Source of the DNA: Streptomyces reniochalinae
GTDB taxonomy: Bacteria; Actinomycetota; Actinomycetes; Streptomycetales; Streptomycetaceae
Assembly: GCF_003323735.1 (NCBI RefSeq)
Contig: NZ_QOIM01000032.1
Coordinates: 124,001 to 188,000, forward strand
Length of the DNA: 64,000 nucleotides
Direction: 5' to 3'
In this document: piece after piece, positions 16,727 to 24,307 of the stretch
Layout of the letters: each line of letters opens with the position of its first letter
How positions within the stretch are numbered: the first letter of the stretch is position 1
The notes under the pieces: generated by a model
The model's database searches: none
What the model was told of the DNA's origin: nothing
Seen by the model: only the letters and a program-made list of their open reading frames with translations
Made by a program: the position numbers and the translations under genes

Positions 16727-17548
16727 TCACGGGTCGATGTCGGCGGCGGAGCGCTCCTCGAAGACCCGCATCGCCTTGCTGGTCACCGGTCCCGGCGCTC
16801 CCGCGAGGGCGCGCCCGTCCAGCCGGGCGACCGCCTGAACGTCGCGCAGGCTGGAGGTCACGAAGATCTCCTCGGCCCGCTCGAGCGCCTCCATGGGCAG
16901 CTCCGTCTCCCGCGCGCCGGTCCATTCGAGGACGAGGGCGCGGGTGATGCCCGCCAGGCAGCCCGACGTCAGCGGCGGGGTGTGCAGTTCGCCGTCGAGG
17001 ACGAGGAAGACGTTGGAGCCCGTGCCCTCGCACAGCTGTCCGTGCGTGTTGGGGAACAGGGCCTCGGTGGCGGCCTGTTGCCTGGCCCGGGCCAGGGCCA
17101 CGACGTTCTCCGCGTAGGAGGTGGTCTTCAGCCCGGTGATCGCGCCGCGCTCGTTGCGCGTCCACGGGACGGTGACGACGGAGGTGACGTCCGGCCTGCG
17201 GGCGGCCTCACCGAGTGCGACGACGAGCGTCGGGCCCGCGTCGCCGCGGTCCGAGCCGAGCGGGGAAAGACCACCCGTGTAGGTGATCCGCAGCCGTCCG
17301 TAGGGCATCGGGTTCGCCGCGACGACCGCCTCGCAGGCGCGGCGGACCTCGTCCTGGTCGGGCTCGGGCAGGCCGAGACCGCGCGCGGAGGAGGCCAGCC
17401 GGTGCAGATGCCGGGTGAGGGCGAAGGGGGTGCCCTCGGAGGTCTTGACGGTTTCGAAGACGCCGTCGCCGACCGTCAGTCCGTGGTCGAGCACGGAGAC
17501 GTTCGCGCTGTGGGCGTCCCGCAGGCCGCCGTCGAGCCAGATTTTCAC
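16727..17548 (-). CDS. pabC: Aminodeoxychorismate lyase (class IV PLP aminotransferase fold)
   Basis: 273 residues from a GTG start with GAGGTGA upstream. Fold-type IV PLP features: DHGLTVGDGVFETVK near residues 21-35, the PLP lysine in GLKTTSYAEN (about K140), and GTGSNVFLV followed by TPPLTSGCLAGITR, the phosphate-binding region. The enzyme splits 4-amino-4-deoxychorismate into p-aminobenzoate and pyruvate. Branched-chain or D-amino acid aminotransferases share the fold, but the position 38 bp after pabB decides for PabC. Product PABA enters folate synthesis. Confidence 0.9.
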   Translation of the reverse strand: MKIWLDGGLRDAHSANVSVLDHGLTVGDGVFETVKTSEGTPFALTRHLHRLASSARGLGLPEPDQDEVRRACEAVVAANPMPYGRLRITYTGGLSPLGSDRGDAGPTLVVALGEAARRPDVTSVVTVPWTRNERGAITGLKTTSYAENVVALARARQQAATEALFPNTHGQLCEGTGSNVFLVLDGELHTPPLTSGCLAGITRALVLEWTGARETELPMEALERAEEIFVTSSLRDVQAVARLDGRALAGAPGPVTSKAMRVFEERSAADIDP

Positions 17549-17586
17549 TGCTGTTCACCTCAGGGAGCCTGAAGGGGACCGCTTCG

Positions 17587-18693
17587 TCACCGTGCGTGCA
17601 CGCTCAGGTGTCCTCGCGCACCCGCCTGCCGTGGCGCGGCCTCGTCTTCCTCGTACTCCCCCGACGCTACCGCGAGCAGCCGGGAAGCCTTCAGCTCGGT
17701 CTCCAGCCACTCGGCCTCCGGATCGGAGTCCCAGATGATCCCGGCGCCCGCGCCGAAGCGCAGCAGGGCGCGCGGGTGCTCGCGCTCGATCCAGAACGTC
17801 CGTATGCCGACGGCCAGCTCGCCGACACCGCGGTCGGCGTCGACCCATCCGATGCCGCCGGTGTAGGGGCCGCGCGGCGCCGCCTCCAGCGCGTCGATCA
17901 GGCGCAGGGCGCTCGACTTGGGCGCCCCGGTGATGGATCCCGGCGGGAAGGTGTCCTCCAGCAGCCGTGCCCACGGCCGCTTCGCGTCCTTAGGCAGTTC
18001 GCCGCGGACGGTGGAGACCAGGTGGACCAGCCCGCGGTACGGCTCGGCCGAGCACAGGTCGGGGACGGTGACGGAGCCGGGGACGCAGACCCGGCCGAGG
18101 TCGTTGCGGACCAGGTCGGTGATCATCACGTTCTCCGCCCGCTCCTTGTCCCCCAGGTCGGCCGCGGAGCGGCCCGTCCCCTTGATGGGCCCGGACTCGA
18201 CGGTGCGGCCGTCCCTGGCCAGGTACAGCTCGGGCGAGGCGGTGGCGATCTCGATGCCGTGGGCGGGGAGGCGGACGGTTCCGGCGTAGGCCGCGGGGGT
18301 GCCCCGGGCGAGCCGGGCGGTGAGCTGGTCGATGTCGCAGGCCCGCGGGGACGGGTCGGGCAGCGGCGCTGACAGGACGCGGCAGAGATTGACCTGGTAG
18401 ACGTCGCCGGTGGCGATCGCCGCGCGGATCCGCCGTACCCCCTCCGTGTACGCGGCGTGATCCAGCGAACTCACCCAGTCCTCCGCTGCCGGTCCGCGCC
18501 AGCGGCCCGGCACCGGCTCGGGCAGGGGCGCGGCGCGTACGTCTCCGAAACGGGCGCAGCGCAGCCCTCCCTCGTAGTCGGCGACCACGGCCCACCAGCC
18601 CGTCGAGTCGAGGGCCTCGGGGTCGCTGGTGACGTCGCGCAGGTCGGTGGCGAGGTGCCCGCCCAAGCGGGCGAGCGGGGTCAGATCGGACAC
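17587..18693 (-). CDS. pabB: Aminodeoxychorismate synthase component I
   Basis: 368 residues. It contains the chorismate-binding domain with the PIKGTGRS segment, whose lysine marks PabB over anthranilate synthase, the GAPKSSALRLIDALE block and the EP/GP segment GPYTGGIGWVD. It is short at the N terminus relative to the 450-residue enzymes, as in other actinobacterial PabB proteins. With a glutamine amidotransferase (PabA, not in this window) it makes aminodeoxychorismate, which PabC then cleaves. It is leftward, directly upstream of pabC, and divergent from the tRNA array. Confidence 0.92.
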   Translation of the reverse strand: MSDLTPLARLGGHLATDLRDVTSDPEALDSTGWWAVVADYEGGLRCARFGDVRAAPLPEPVPGRWRGPAAEDWVSSLDHAAYTEGVRRIRAAIATGDVYQVNLCRVLSAPLPDPSPRACDIDQLTARLARGTPAAYAGTVRLPAHGIEIATASPELYLARDGRTVESGPIKGTGRSAADLGDKERAENVMITDLVRNDLGRVCVPGSVTVPDLCSAEPYRGLVHLVSTVRGELPKDAKRPWARLLEDTFPPGSITGAPKSSALRLIDALEAAPRGPYTGGIGWVDADRGVGELAVGIRTFWIEREHPRALLRFGAGAGIIWDSDPEAEWLETELKASRLLAVASGEYEEDEAAPRQAGARGHLSVHAR

Positions 18694-18743
18694 GGCGCCG
18701 AGTCTATGGGGGCCGCCTGGCGGCCACGCTGCGGAAACGGAAT

Positions 18744-18771
18744 TTGAGCTGGCCCGGGAATCCGCTAAAGT
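18744..18771 (+). promoter_or_regulatory. Vegetative promoter of the tRNA array
   Basis: TTGAGC (18744-18749), 16-bp spacer, TAAAGT (18766-18771): a good HrdB-type promoter about 75 bp upstream of tRNA-Gly. The stretch is A+T-rich compared with its surroundings. Confidence 0.75.
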
Positions 18772-18845
18772 TCAACACGTCGCCGCGGCGTGCAAGCGCT
18801 CCGGAGACGAGGCACCCGGGAGATCACGGTCTTGAGCGGGCGCCT

Positions 18846-18918
18846 GCGGACGTGGCTCAGTTGGTAGAGCATCACCTTGCCAAGGTGAGGGTCGCGAGTT
18901 CGAATCTCGTCGTCCGCT
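18846..18918 (+). tRNA. tRNA-Gly(GCC)
   Basis: 73 nt. The acceptor stem is GCGGACG/CGTCCGC with discriminator T, the D-stem GCTC/GAGC, the anticodon loop TTGCCAA in stem CACC/GGTG, and the T-arm GCGAG-TTCGAAT-CTCGT. CCA is not encoded. First gene of the array. Confidence 0.96.
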
Positions 18919-18952
18919 CGATGTGGGGGCTCCTCCCGGGACCCCCGCACTC

Positions 18953-19023
18953 GGTGGAGTGGCCGAGAGGCGAGGCAACGGCCTGCAAAGCCGTCTACAC
19001 GGGTTCAAATCCCGTCTCCACCT
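18953..19023 (+). tRNA. tRNA-Cys(GCA)
   Basis: 71 nt. The acceptor stem is GGTGGAG/CTCCACC with discriminator T followed by an encoded CCA (19024-19026). The anticodon loop is CTGCAAA, anticodon GCA. It is likely the only tRNA-Cys type in such genomes. Confidence 0.96.
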
Positions 19024-19027
19024 CCAA

Positions 19028-19099
19028 GGACGATTAGCTCAGCGGGAGAGCGCTTCCCTGACACGGAAGAGGTCACTGGTTCAATCCCAGTATCGTCCA
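19028..19099 (+). tRNA. tRNA-Val(GAC), copy 1
   Basis: 72 nt. The acceptor stem is GGACGAT/ATCGTCC with discriminator A, the anticodon stem CTTCC/GGAAG with loop CTGACAC (anticodon GAC), and the T-loop TTCAATC. CCA is not encoded. It starts 4 nt after the tRNA-Cys discriminator, so processing is from a common precursor. Confidence 0.96.
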
Positions 19100-19138
19100 C
19101 CGGGTCCGCGAGGACCTCGGGGTTCATCTCGGCCCCAC

Positions 19139-19210
19139 GCGCGGTTAGCTCAGCGGGAGAGCGCTTCCCTGACACGGAAGAGGTCACTGGTTCAATCCCA
19201 GTACCGCGCA
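19139..19210 (+). tRNA. tRNA-Val(GAC), copy 2, variant acceptor stem
   Basis: 72 nt. D-, anticodon and T-arms are identical to copies 1 and 3, but the acceptor stem is GCGCGGT/ACCGCGC instead of GGACGAT/ATCGTCC; both strands are changed and pairing is intact. Discriminator A. CCA is not encoded. Confidence 0.95.
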
Positions 19211-19211
19211 C

Positions 19212-19283
19212 GGACGATTAGCTCAGCGGGAGAGCGCTTCCCTGACACGGAAGAGGTCACTGGTTCAATCCCAGTATCGTCCA
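19212..19283 (+). tRNA. tRNA-Val(GAC), copy 3
   Basis: 72 nt, identical to copy 1, but with CCA encoded (19284-19286). It begins 1 nt after copy 2 ends. Confidence 0.96.
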
Positions 19284-19293
19284 CCAGCTCGCC

Positions 19294-19327
19294 AAGAGGG
19301 CCCCGGCCGGTCGGCCGGGGCCCTCTT
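19294..19327 (+). terminator. tRNA array terminator
   Basis: Perfect 15-bp stem AAGAGGGCCCCGGCC / GGCCGGGGCCCTCTT, loop GGTC, 8 bp after the last CCA. Confidence 0.9.
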
Positions 19328-19356
19328 CGTGCTCTCGCCCGGCAAGAGCACGGGCT

Positions 19357-19650
19357 TCAGGAGGAGAACAGCATCCGCCCGAAGCCCCCGTGACGGCCGT
19401 GGTGCCCGTGGTGGCCGTAGTGCCCGTGCGAGCCGTGGTGCGGGGCGCCCCAGGCCGGACCCGACGGATACGCCTGCCCGGCGGGCGGCGGCGGAGGTGG
19501 TGCGGACTGCGTCCACTGCGCCTCCATCCTGGTGATGGCCTCCAACTCACCGTAGTCGAGGAAGATTCCCCGGCAGTTGGCGCACTGTTCTATCTGCACG
19601 CCGCTGCGGTTGTACGTGTGCATGGGCGCACCGCACTTCGGACACATCAT
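19357..19650 (-). CDS. TFIIB-type zinc-ribbon protein with His-rich tail
   Basis: 97 residues. The N-terminal zinc ribbon has CPKC and CANCRGIFLDYGELE, the widespread zf-TFIIB form. After a Pro-rich linker the C terminus is a His/Gly stretch (HHGSHGHYGHHGHHGRHGG) that could bind metal. Two adjacent Met codons open the frame. The molecular role of this family is unknown. It is convergent with the tRNA array. Confidence 0.88.
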   Translation of the reverse strand: MMCPKCGAPMHTYNRSGVQIEQCANCRGIFLDYGELEAITRMEAQWTQSAPPPPPPAGQAYPSGPAWGAPHHGSHGHYGHHGHHGRHGGFGRMLFSS

Positions 19651-19732
19651 TCGCCTGCTCCCTCTCTACCCGTGCCCGGTGGCCGAGAGCCGGCCTCGGA
19701 CGCCGACCGGTATCCGCCGGGCGGGCACCACC

Positions 19733-20710
19733 CTACGGCCCCTGAGGTGCGGGGAGTTCGGCCTGGGCGGCAACGGCCGCCATCCGCGCGCAGGCGGCCA
19801 CGCAGGTCTCCTCCGCCTCGTCGAGGACACGTCCCGCGGCACGCGCCTTGGCGATGCCGAGCGCGGCGCTCTGTACCGTCAACGCGCGCGCTGGTGCGTC
19901 CAGCCGGGGCCACGGGTCCTCCTCGGCGAGGCCGCTCCGGGCACCGGCGGCCCGCACGGTGCGCACGTAGGCGCCGAGGAAACGCTCCCACGCGTCGGGC
20001 ACCAGGAGACCGGTGGCGTACCAACAGGCGGGCCGGGCCAGATCCCAGGCCGGATCGCCGAGGCCGAGGTCGTCGACGTCGATGAGGTGCCAGCCCCCCG
20101 TGCCGGCCGGGTGGCGGACCAGCTGCCCCAGGTGGAAGTCGCCGTGGCACACCGTGGTGGCGCGGGGCGGCGGCTCCTCGCCGCGGCACCAGGCGGGCAG
20201 CGCTGCCCACGCCCGCTCCACGGTGCGGGCCGCCGCCACGAGGGTGCCTCCCGGGGCGCTCCGCATGCGGGTAACGGCCCGTGCCGCCTTCACCGGGCCC
20301 CTCATCGGCGGCAGGGGGCCGGGAAGCCGGCCGGGCACCGGGAGGGGTGCCGCGTGCAGCCGGGCCAGCAGGTCGCCCGCCGCCTCCCAGGGAGCAGCGC
20401 CGGGATCGTCCGGGTCCACAGGGCTGCCGTACGGCCAGACGCTGGCGTTCCTGCCGCCGCACACCTCCACAGGACCACCGCGGGGAAGCGGGGCGAGCAG
20501 CACGCCCGCGTACTGCTCCGCTGCCGCGACCCCCAGCCGTACGGCGAGCGCCCCGGCCTCCGCGTCCGGATCGTGCGCCTTGGCGACACGGTCCCCGACG
20601 CGTACGACCGTCCCGTCGGACCGCTCGGCCAGCACCTCACCGTCCGTGGCGCCCATCAGCCGCGCGAGCGCCCCGCGCAGCGCGGGGCCGGCGGCCCGCT
20701 GGTCGGACAT
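19733..20710 (-). CDS. APH-fold phosphotransferase (aminoglycoside/choline kinase-like)
   Basis: 325 residues if translation starts at MSDQRAAGPALR, preferred because GAGGGGG lies about 10 bp upstream; an ATG 36 bp earlier is also open. The catalytic loop is CHGDFHLGQ and the metal-binding segment IDVDDLGLGDPAWDLA, both diagnostic of the APH family; the usual loop Asn is Gln here. Substrate is unknown; chromosomal members in this context are unlikely to be resistance genes. It is leftward and isolated between the zinc-ribbon gene and a small membrane gene. Confidence 0.85.
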   Translation of the reverse strand: MSDQRAAGPALRGALARLMGATDGEVLAERSDGTVVRVGDRVAKAHDPDAEAGALAVRLGVAAAEQYAGVLLAPLPRGGPVEVCGGRNASVWPYGSPVDPDDPGAAPWEAAGDLLARLHAAPLPVPGRLPGPLPPMRGPVKAARAVTRMRSAPGGTLVAAARTVERAWAALPAWCRGEEPPPRATTVCHGDFHLGQLVRHPAGTGGWHLIDVDDLGLGDPAWDLARPACWYATGLLVPDAWERFLGAYVRTVRAAGARSGLAEEDPWPRLDAPARALTVQSAALGIAKARAAGRVLDEAEETCVAACARMAAVAAQAELPAPQGP

Positions 20711-20852
20711 CGGCACGGAAACCCCCTCGGCGTCGGAGAACGCCACAGCCTACGGTTCGCCGCCGCGCCCCGGCGCGGTGCACCTGGGCAGAGCCGCTCC
20801 CGCGCCGCGGTACCGATGACCCGCTCAGGGGCCACGTGCCGTCACAGCGCGA

Positions 20853-20884
20853 AGGCCCGGGCAGCTCCCCAGCTGCCCGGGCCT
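20853..20884 (-). terminator. Terminator of the small membrane protein gene
   Basis: Perfect 14-bp stem AGGCCCGGGCAGCT / AGCTGCCCGGGCCT with loop CCCC, 90 bp beyond the stop at 20974. Confidence 0.85.
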
Positions 20885-20973
20885 CTCTTGCCGTCCGCCG
20901 CACCCCCGTCCCCACGGGGCTGTAACCACCGGAAGTCCCCGACCCGGTCCGCTCCACCGGGCCCGGGGTCCGC

Positions 20974-21183
20974 TCAGGACCCCAGCATTCCGGCAACGGA
21001 CGACGCCTGTGCCAGGACCGTCCGACCCCAGCCGGAAACCAGGCCGAGGAGGAGGGCGAGTGGCAGCACCATGGCGGCTGCCACCAGCGGATGGCGCCGC
21101 CCGCCGGGACGGGTACCGGGACCGGCCAGTGCCGTCGGCTTCCCCTTCCCTGTGGGCGCCGTGCGCCCGGCGGTGTGCGCCAT
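20974..21183 (-). CDS. Short single-pass membrane protein
   Basis: 69 residues from MAHTAGRTAPTGKG, with a strong AGGAGCG ribosome-binding site 6 bp upstream that fixes the start. A basic N-terminal half is followed by one hydrophobic helix (HPLVAAAMVLPLALLLGLVSG, about 34-54; broken here by basic flanks) and a short outer tail. It could also be an uncleaved signal-like anchor. It has its own terminator and lies divergent from the kinase gene across 633 bp. Family unknown. Confidence 0.7.
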   Translation of the reverse strand: MAHTAGRTAPTGKGKPTALAGPGTRPGGRRHPLVAAAMVLPLALLLGLVSGWGRTVLAQASSVAGMLGS

Positions 21184-21816
21184 GATCCGCTCCTGTCGTC
21201 GTGTGGGGCGGCGGACGTCTGACCTCGGGGGACGAGTGCTGCGTCCGCCGCTTGACCACCACATTAGGCACCGGCGTGACCTGCGGCGTCATGCGCGCGT
21301 ACCGACTCGGTGGCCTCCCGCAGGATGACGTCGAGCGGCGCCGCCTACTCCCCAGGGTGGAGGCGCCGTCCGGTTTCCCGGGGTCTTCCCCCAGGGGGTA
21401 TCACACGGCCGCGCCTCCACGGGTGAGTTCGCTCACTCCGCGGTGCGTACCCCCGGCCCGTCCCGCCCTTCCGCGGGCCGCGGTCGCGACGGAGACGCCG
21501 GGTCACAAGGCCCGGCCCCGAGGCCGCAGGCGCCTTCCGCCGTGCCGGCTTTCGCCCCGTCAATCTCCGTACCCGGCCGGTGGCTTGGGGGCGGCGCGGC
21601 AGGGCGCACAGGCGCGCGGCCACGGCGCGTTCTGCTGACTGACCACCGCCTGCTGTGCCCTGACATTCCGTCTGGCGCCGCGTGCGCGGCCTATCGTCGC
21701 CACGCGTCGGCAGTCCGTAAGCTGTCGTCGTCAGACGGACCGGTCAGCGGGTGGGCCTCCCACCGGGCGCCGGAGGCGGGCCCCGCCCCGCCGGACACCG
21801 GAGGTAGGGAACGGAC
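21184..21816. other. 633-bp intergenic region without a recognisable gene
   Basis: It lies between divergent genes. Open frames here are Arg/Pro-rich shadows without ribosome-binding sites. It should hold promoters for both neighbours, but I could not pick a convincing -35/-10 pair. An AGGTAGGG ribosome-binding site precedes the kinase start. Confidence 0.6.
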
Positions 21817-23292
21817 ATGGCGATGATGCGGCTCCGGCGAGAGGACCCGCGAGTCGTCGGCTCGTTCAGGCTTCACCGCCGCCTGGGGGCCGGCGGCATG
21901 GGCGTGGTCTACCTCGGTTCGGACCGGCGTGGCCAGCGGGTGGCGCTGAAGGTGATCCGTCCCGACCTCGCCGAGGACCAGGAGTTCCGCTCCCGTTTCG
22001 CGCGGGAGGTGTCGGCCGCACGGCGCATCCGCGGCGGGTGCACGGCCCGGCTGGTGGCCGCCGATCTGGAGGCCGACCGCCCCTGGTTCGCCACCCAGTA
22101 CGTGCCGGGGCCCTCGCTGCACGACAAGGTGACCGAGGGTGGGCCGCTGCCCGCCTCGCAGGTCGCCTCGATCGGGGCCGCGCTCGCCGAGGGGCTGGTG
22201 GCCGTGCACGAGGCGGGGGTCGTGCACCGGGACCTGAAGCCGTCGAACATCCTGCTCTCCCCCAAGGGCCCGCGCATCATCGACTTCGGCATCGCCTGGG
22301 CGACGGGGGCGAGTACCCTCACCCACGTCGGCACCGCCGTCGGGTCCCCGGGATTCCTGGCGCCCGAGCAGGTGCGGGGCGCGGCGGTGACCCCCGCGAC
22401 GGACGTGTTCGCGCTGGGCGCGACGCTGGCATACGCGGCGACGGCGGACTCCCCGTTCGGGCAGGGCAGTTCGGACATCATGCTCTACCGGGTGGTGCAC
22501 GAGGAGCCGCAGCTCGACGAGGTGCACGCGGCGCTGGCTCCCCTGGTCCACGCCTGCCTCGTCAAGTCCCCCGAGGACCGGCCGAGCACGTTGCAGCTCT
22601 CGCTGCGGCTCAAGGAGATCGCGGCGCGCGAGGCGCGCGGGCTCTCCGAAGGCGGTGAGGCGTCCGGGCCGGGCGGCGGCAGAGCCACGGGCGCGGGGCG
22701 GCCCGGTGCCGGTGGGCGCCCGGTGCCCGGCGGGCGGCGTGAGCCGCTGTCGGCCGAGCGGCGGGCCCGCGACCACGCGCAGCAGCGGACGCAGCGGGAC
22801 GCCTCGGCCCGTGGACGTGACGGGGTGACGGGCGCGCCCCGGGCCGCCACCCCGCGTACCGCCCGCGCGACCGGGGCGGGATCCGCCCGCTCGCGGATGT
22901 CGCGGCCCGCGCGGGACGCCGGTTATCCGACGGGGAGCGGGGGGCGCCAAGGCCACGAGCGGGTGGTGCGCCGTCCCGCAGGGCCGCCGCCGCCCCGCGG
23001 CGCCGAACGGGGCGGCGCTGAGCGGTCCGGGAGCGGCCGTTCCACGGGCGCACGGCAGAGCGCCGCGCGCGGCCCCCGCCAGGAGGGCGGCGGCCGTCCA
23101 CGGGCCGGCCTCAGCCCGGCGGCCCGCAGGCGGCGGCTGCTGCGCCAGCGGCTCATCGTCTTCGTGGTGGTCACCCTGCTGGTCGCCCTGGGGATCGCCG
23201 CGGCCCAGGGCTGCGAGGGTCCCACCCGCGGCCTGGGCCACGTCACCGAACGGGTGTCCGCGGCGTCGGCGTCGTCCACCGCGGGGCCGTGA
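21817..23292 (+). CDS. Hanks-type serine/threonine protein kinase, single-pass membrane
   Basis: 491 residues. Kinase domain about 15-270: glycine loop LGAGGMGVVY (24-33), ATP lysine K45 in ALKVI, catalytic HRDLKPSN (about 137-144), DFG in IIDFGIAW, and APEQ. A roughly 170-residue basic, Gly/Arg/Pro-rich linker follows, then one membrane helix near the C terminus (about 447-466, VFVVVTLLVALGIA) and a short tail of about 25 residues. There is no PASTA or other sensor domain, so any external signal must act through a partner. The domain is complete. Start chosen by GGAGGTAGGG upstream. Confidence 0.92.
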   Translation: MAMMRLRREDPRVVGSFRLHRRLGAGGMGVVYLGSDRRGQRVALKVIRPDLAEDQEFRSRFAREVSAARRIRGGCTARLVAADLEADRPWFATQYVPGPSLHDKVTEGGPLPASQVASIGAALAEGLVAVHEAGVVHRDLKPSNILLSPKGPRIIDFGIAWATGASTLTHVGTAVGSPGFLAPEQVRGAAVTPATDVFALGATLAYAATADSPFGQGSSDIMLYRVVHEEPQLDEVHAALAPLVHACLVKSPEDRPSTLQLSLRLKEIAAREARGLSEGGEASGPGGGRATGAGRPGAGGRPVPGGRREPLSAERRARDHAQQRTQRDASARGRDGVTGAPRAATPRTARATGAGSARSRMSRPARDAGYPTGSGGRQGHERVVRRPAGPPPPRGAERGGAERSGSGRSTGARQSAARGPRQEGGGRPRAGLSPAARRRRLLRQRLIVFVVVTLLVALGIAAAQGCEGPTRGLGHVTERVSAASASSTAGP

Positions 23293-23322
23293 GGGCTTCC
23301 CGCCCGCTCCAGCCTCTGCGCG

Positions 23323-24168
23323 CTACCTCGCTATCGCGTAGAAGGCGACGGCGGCGGCCGCGCCCACGTTGAGGGAATCGACTCCGTGGGCCATCGGGAT
23401 GCGGACCCAGTCGTCGGCGGCGCGCAGGGCGCGTGAGGTCAGTCCGCTGCCCTCGGCGCCCAGCAGGAGCGCCGTTCGCCGGTCGCCGGCCGTGGCCACA
23501 GTGTCGAGCGGGACGGCCTTCTCGTCGGGGGTGAGCGCGAGCAGGTGGAACCCGGCGTCCCGCACCGTCTCCAGACCGTGCGGCCAGCCGGCCAGGCGCG
23601 CGTGGGGAACGGCGAAGACGGCGCCCATCGACACCTTGACCGAACGGCGGTAGAGCGGGTCGGCGCAGTCCGGCGAGAGCAGGACGGCGTCCATGCCGAG
23701 GGCCGCGGCGCTGCGGAAGATGGCGCCGATGTTGGTGTGGTCGTTCACCGACTCCATGATGACGACACGGCGGGCTCCGGCCAGCAGCCCCTCCGGCGTG
23801 GGCAGCGGCTTGCGCTGCATGGAGGCGAGGGCGCCACGGTGCACGTGGTAGCCGGTGACGCGCTCGGCCAGCTCGGGGCTGACGGCGTAGACGGGCGCTG
23901 GCACCTCGTCGATCACGTCGCCCATGGTGTCCAGCCACTTGGCGGAGAGCAGCATCGAACGCATCTCGTACCCGGCGTGCAGGGCGCGACGGATGACCTT
24001 CTCCCCCTCCGCGATGAACAGCCCCTCGGCCGGCTCGCGCCTGCGGCGCAGCTCGACGTCGGTCAGCCCCGTGTAGTCGGCGAGACGGGGATCGTCGGGG
24101 CGCTCGACGGTGACGAGCTTGTCCGTCGACGGTTGCTGAGGTGTTCCGGGGGAGGATGCGGTAGCCAC
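23323..24168 (-). CDS. TrmH/SpoU-family RNA 2'-O-methyltransferase
   Basis: 281 residues. An N-terminal substrate-binding region (FIAEGEKVIRRAL) precedes the SPOUT knot with motif 1 NDHTNIGAIFRSAAALG, motif 2 LLLGAEGSGL and motif 3 IPMAHGVDSLNVGAAAAV. The family methylates a ribose 2'-OH in rRNA or tRNA using S-adenosylmethionine. Related enzymes give nosiheptide/thiostrepton resistance in producers, but general housekeeping members are far commoner; nothing nearby suggests resistance. It is convergent with the kinase gene. Confidence 0.9.
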   Translation of the reverse strand: MATASSPGTPQQPSTDKLVTVERPDDPRLADYTGLTDVELRRRREPAEGLFIAEGEKVIRRALHAGYEMRSMLLSAKWLDTMGDVIDEVPAPVYAVSPELAERVTGYHVHRGALASMQRKPLPTPEGLLAGARRVVIMESVNDHTNIGAIFRSAAALGMDAVLLSPDCADPLYRRSVKVSMGAVFAVPHARLAGWPHGLETVRDAGFHLLALTPDEKAVPLDTVATAGDRRTALLLGAEGSGLTSRALRAADDWVRIPMAHGVDSLNVGAAAAVAFYAIAR

Positions 24169-24307
24169 GGGCCGATACTGCCTTGTCGCGCTCGAAGTGC
24201 CAATGTGTCGTTACCGCCGCGTACGGCGTGGGCTGGGGGCGGTGGCCCCGCCCGGTCACCGCACGCCGTCGAAGCGGAGGTTCACGGGGTGAGGGGTGAC
24301 GGGCCGT

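Noticed and set aside
18846..19283. tRNA array as attachment site of an integrated element
   Set aside because: No integrase, no excision gene and no direct repeat of a tRNA 3' end with intervening foreign genes; the internal repeats are complete tRNA genes.
19733..20710. Aminoglycoside resistance gene
   Set aside because: Only the general APH fold is evident, and the locus is core chromosome; substrate cannot be assumed.
23323..24168. Antibiotic self-resistance methyltransferase
   Set aside because: SpoU/TrmH family is mostly housekeeping; no biosynthetic genes nearby support resistance.
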